NCBI RefSeq assembly: GCF_007679495.1
Contig: NZ_VEGP01000013.1
Span: forward strand, 40,475-104,474
Reading direction: 5' to 3'
DNA length: 64,000 nt
Source of the DNA: Paenibacillus sp. 32O-W
GTDB lineage: Bacteria; Bacillota; Bacilli; Paenibacillales; NBRC-103111
The stretch's first letter is position 1. Every line of letters starts with the position of its first letter. Under the pieces are notes generated by a model. That model had not been told where the DNA came from, did no database searches, and was given only the letters and a program-made list of their open reading frames with translations. Positions 62,042 to 64,000 of the stretch are shown one piece after another. The translations under genes and the position numbers were made by a program.

Positions 62042-63679
62042 ATGAAAACCCCTGTTCTGAACGATGTGATCCGGCCCGTTCGCAACCGGTTGTGGAAACA
62101 GAATATTGTGCGGATGGCGCTGATCGGCCTGCTGATCGGTCTGTGTGCCGCCTGTTTGTGGGGAGTCGCGGGTTGGCTGGCTCCAGTGGCCGGGTACCGC
62201 TGGGGGAGTTTGTTCTGGATCGGGATGGCGGTAACAGGCTCGGTTACCTATGCATTGTGGAGAAGAACGGAGCTGAAGGAAGCGGCGCAGGTTATGGACC
62301 AGGGCGGCTTGGAGGAACGGATGACGACGGCTCTGGCCTTCGAGCAGCAAGACTCGCCGATTGCCGCCATGCAGCGCGAGGATGCCTTGCGGTATGGGGA
62401 GGAATATATCAAGCAGCTTCGCTCCAAGCTTCCCTATCGCTGGGAGATAAGGTGGCTGATCGCCAATGGGACGGCTCTTGTCGTCCTGGCCGCCCTGCTT
62501 CTTCTGCCCAACCCGATGGATGAAGTCGTCGAGGCCCGGAGCAAGGAGAAGGCCTGGACCGAGGCCAGGCTGGAAGAGGCCCGGCAGCAGTTGGAGGAAT
62601 GGAAGAAGGCGGATCCATCCAGTGAAATCACAAGAGGGATGGAGCAAACGCTGGAGCGTCTGGAGACAGGTCTTAAAGAGACCGCTAACGGTATAGAGGC
62701 TCTGGAGAAGCTGGAGCAGGCGCTGAAGGAAACGCAAAAGCTGGCCCAGACGGAGCAGAAGAAGCTGGAGGAGGCCGCTGACTGGGCGGAAAGAATGGAG
62801 AAGCAGGAAGCGCTTCGGCAGCTTGGAGAAGCGCTCCGCAATCAGGATTCGCAAGAGCTGGAAGAGGCGGTGCGGCAGCTGCATGAGCAGGTCAAGCAAA
62901 TGAGCGAGGCGGAGCGCAAGCAGCTGGCTGAACAGCTGGAGGCACTGGCCGAATCGGCCCCGGCTCATTCCGCCGAGGCGGAGCAGGCACAGGAAGCGCT
63001 GAGGCAGCTAGCCTCGCAGCTGCAGAGCGGCCCGAACGGCGAAGGTGCCGGAGCCGGGCTGGACGAGGAGCAGCTGGCTCAGCTGCAGGAAGCGCTGGCG
63101 AAGCTTATGCAGCAGCAGCTGCAGGCCCAGCAGCTTCTTGCTCAGCTGCAGCAATCCGCGTCGCAGCTCGCGCAGCCGGGCCTGGCCCTGGCGCAGCAGC
63201 TAGCCGCGCAAGGCATCGCGCTGCCGACGACGTGGGGCGCGAACGGCCTGGCCTCGTCGCTGGCTTCCGGCAACGGCCAAGGGGCGTTGCCGGGCAGCAG
63301 CGGAGCCGGCCAAGGCAGCGGCGGCCAAGGCAGCGGTGGCCAGGGCAGCGGCGGCCAAGGCAGCGGTGGCCAGGGCGGAGGCGGCCAAGGTGGCCTCGCC
63401 GGGGGAACCGGCAGTGGTTCGCGCAGTATGATCTCTACCCCGCGTACTCCCGACGGCGGAGGAACGCCCACCTCGGACCAGGGACCGCTGAACGGCCGCG
63501 GCGGGGAGATCGAGAAAGGCGGCCAGGCCCCGGTATTGGACGGAGCGTCCCGCCCTTACGAGGAAGTGTATTCGGAGTATGCGGCTGAGGCAACGCAATC
63601 GTTGAACCGCTCCCAGCTTCCGCAAAGCATGCAGAACCTGGTGCGGGATTATTTTACCGAAATTCAACCTAACCGCTAA
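62042..63679 (+). CDS. Membrane coiled-coil protein with Gly/Gln-rich repeat (DUF4175-like)
   Basis: 545 residues. Three membrane segments lie at ~22-45, 52-72 and 143-163. A long charged coiled coil (~175-340, rich in LEEARQQLEEWKK-type heptads) follows, then a Gln-rich helix and a Gly/Gln tandem repeat near residues 423-452 (units GQGSG). The conserved C-terminus (PYEEVYSEYAAEATQSLNRS, then LPQSMQNLVRDYF) is the end typical of proteins encoded with MoxR ATPase and DUF58 genes. AAAGGAGCG lies eight bases before the ATG. It is the fourth gene of the ABC operon, 23 bases after the permease. No MoxR gene follows within this window. Confidence 0.75.
   Translation: MKTPVLNDVIRPVRNRLWKQNIVRMALIGLLIGLCAACLWGVAGWLAPVAGYRWGSLFWIGMAVTGSVTYALWRRTELKEAAQVMDQGGLEERMTTALAFEQQDSPIAAMQREDALRYGEEYIKQLRSKLPYRWEIRWLIANGTALVVLAALLLLPNPMDEVVEARSKEKAWTEARLEEARQQLEEWKKADPSSEITRGMEQTLERLETGLKETANGIEALEKLEQALKETQKLAQTEQKKLEEAADWAERMEKQEALRQLGEALRNQDSQELEEAVRQLHEQVKQMSEAERKQLAEQLEALAESAPAHSAEAEQAQEALRQLASQLQSGPNGEGAGAGLDEEQLAQLQEALAKLMQQQLQAQQLLAQLQQSASQLAQPGLALAQQLAAQGIALPTTWGANGLASSLASGNGQGALPGSSGAGQGSGGQGSGGQGSGGQGSGGQGGGGQGGLAGGTGSGSRSMISTPRTPDGGGTPTSDQGPLNGRGGEIEKGGQAPVLDGASRPYEEVYSEYAAEATQSLNRSQLPQSMQNLVRDYFTEIQPNR
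63308..63397 (+). repeat. 15-base tandem repeat inside the coiled-coil gene
   Basis: Six units of GGCCA(A/G)GGCAGCGG(C/T), the last two degenerate, encoding GQGSG-type pentapeptides. The frame is kept. Copy number may vary between strains by slippage. Confidence 0.85.
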
Positions 63680-64000
63680 CAACAAATTCAATGATGCTCA
63701 GACACACCTCTATTTGTATGACTGCCAATGAACTTGGCTATTCCAGCGGAAGAATGATGCGTCCTAACCGGAGTGCGTTGATGTCTACCTTGAAAATCCG
63801 TCTATTTCACCGTCTGCTGGTGCCGTTGCAAGCGAAATGGCACGTCTACCTTGAAAATCCTTCTATTTTCACCATCTGATGGTGCCGCGGCCAGTGGTAT
63901 GGGGGGTCTAACTGTATTTTGGGGGCTGTCGATTTAATGTGGAAAAGGTGTTCAACTGGATGATTGTAATAGTAAAAGCAAAATTGTGTAGCATCAATGA
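63680..64000. other. Noncoding end of window with repeats
   Basis: About 320 bases with no supported gene. It contains a two-copy ~44-base direct repeat (63783-63887) and, near 63909, TCTAACTGTATTTTG, which resembles the end of the MITE-like element at 37632. No clear terminator for the ABC operon is visible. Confidence 0.6.
63783..63887 (+). repeat. Two-copy ~44 bp direct repeat
   Basis: GTCTACCTTGAAAATCCGTC at 63783 starts a 43-base unit that recurs at 63844-63887 with a few changes and one inserted T. Each unit ends GGTGCCG and contains a short hairpin (CACC...GGTG). The units are separated by 18 bases. This is not a CRISPR array: there are two copies only, and they are imperfect. Confidence 0.7.

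Noticed and set aside
63142..63471. Proline-rich open frame on the minus strand
   Set aside because: It is produced by reading the 15-base repeat on the opposite strand.
63691..63879. 62-residue open frame at the window end
   Set aside because: It runs through the direct repeat, with no ribosome binding site.
63783..63887. CRISPR array
   Set aside because: Only two imperfect units, one short spacer and no cas genes.

Overview
The window looks like a piece of chromosome from an endospore-forming, low-GC-phylum Gram-positive bacterium, most likely Paenibacillus or a close relative in the Paenibacillaceae. The reasons are: gene order from dnaJ to the nif3-like gene follows the Bacillus subtilis yqe/yqf region gene by gene; sporulation genes yqfC and yqfD are present; there is a sigma-W-type promoter in front of an nfeD-floA pair; ribosome binding sites are strong (AGGAGG) with many GTG and TTG starts; and the base composition is moderate in GC. 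The window contains no phage, no complete insertion sequence, no CRISPR array and no tRNA or rRNA operon.

Layout. Bases 1-770 hold the 3' part of dnaJ. Bases 820-2540 are an accessory patch with two small stress-type genes and two copies of a ~95 bp structured repeat. Bases 2541-9262 carry prmA, a site-2 protease, rsmE, mtaB, a Nudix hydrolase and deoC, then a Na/Pi-type transporter and a DUF1992 gene on the minus strand. Bases 9760-21968 are a tight addB-addA-sbcD-sbcC double-strand-break-repair operon. Bases 22195-30307 hold a HIT protein, rpsU, yqeY, the sigma-W-type nfeD-floA unit, a sugar-dehydrogenase-like lipoprotein and the yqfC-yqfD sporulation pair. Bases 30591-37543 are phoH, pgpH, ybeY, dgkA, cdd, era, yqzL and recO. 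A ~190 bp MITE-like element and a sigma-W-like promoter separate recO from ppsR, at the place where B. subtilis has glyQ-glyS-ccpN. Then come yqxD, dnaG, sigA, a membrane protein, trmK and a nif3-like gene (to 45254), and the RNase P RNA.

Bases 45814-53305 are the more variable part: a subtilisin-like lipoprotein, an AraC regulator and a large secreted carbohydrate-binding/beta-propeller protein with a CcpA-like site, two small genes, and a CysP-like PiT permease. Bases 53541-57553 hold a lytic transglycosylase, a cysteine desulfurase paired with thiI (tRNA 4-thiouridine and thiamin sulfur transfer), and a TerC-family protein. Bases 57881-63679 are a coupled four-gene operon: an exported auxiliary protein, an ABC ATPase, an ABC permease, and a membrane coiled-coil protein with a Gly/Gln-rich tandem repeat. 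The last 320 bases are noncoding and contain a ~44 bp direct repeat.

Most of the window is housekeeping: translation and tRNA modification (prmA, rsmE, mtaB, trmK, thiI, rpsU, era, ybeY, rnpB), replication and transcription initiation (dnaG, sigA), recombination (addAB, sbcCD, recO), and c-di-AMP, membrane and envelope functions (pgpH, dgkA, nfeD, floA). The points most worth a second look are the paired structured repeats around the small stress genes, the absence of glyQS-ccpN with a MITE-like element in their place, the second sigma-W-like promoter before ppsR, the DgkA with a decayed PAP2-like half, the class-A-looking RNase P RNA, and the uncharacterised propeller and ABC/coiled-coil loci. 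No clearly new defence or mobile system could be identified from the sequence alone.
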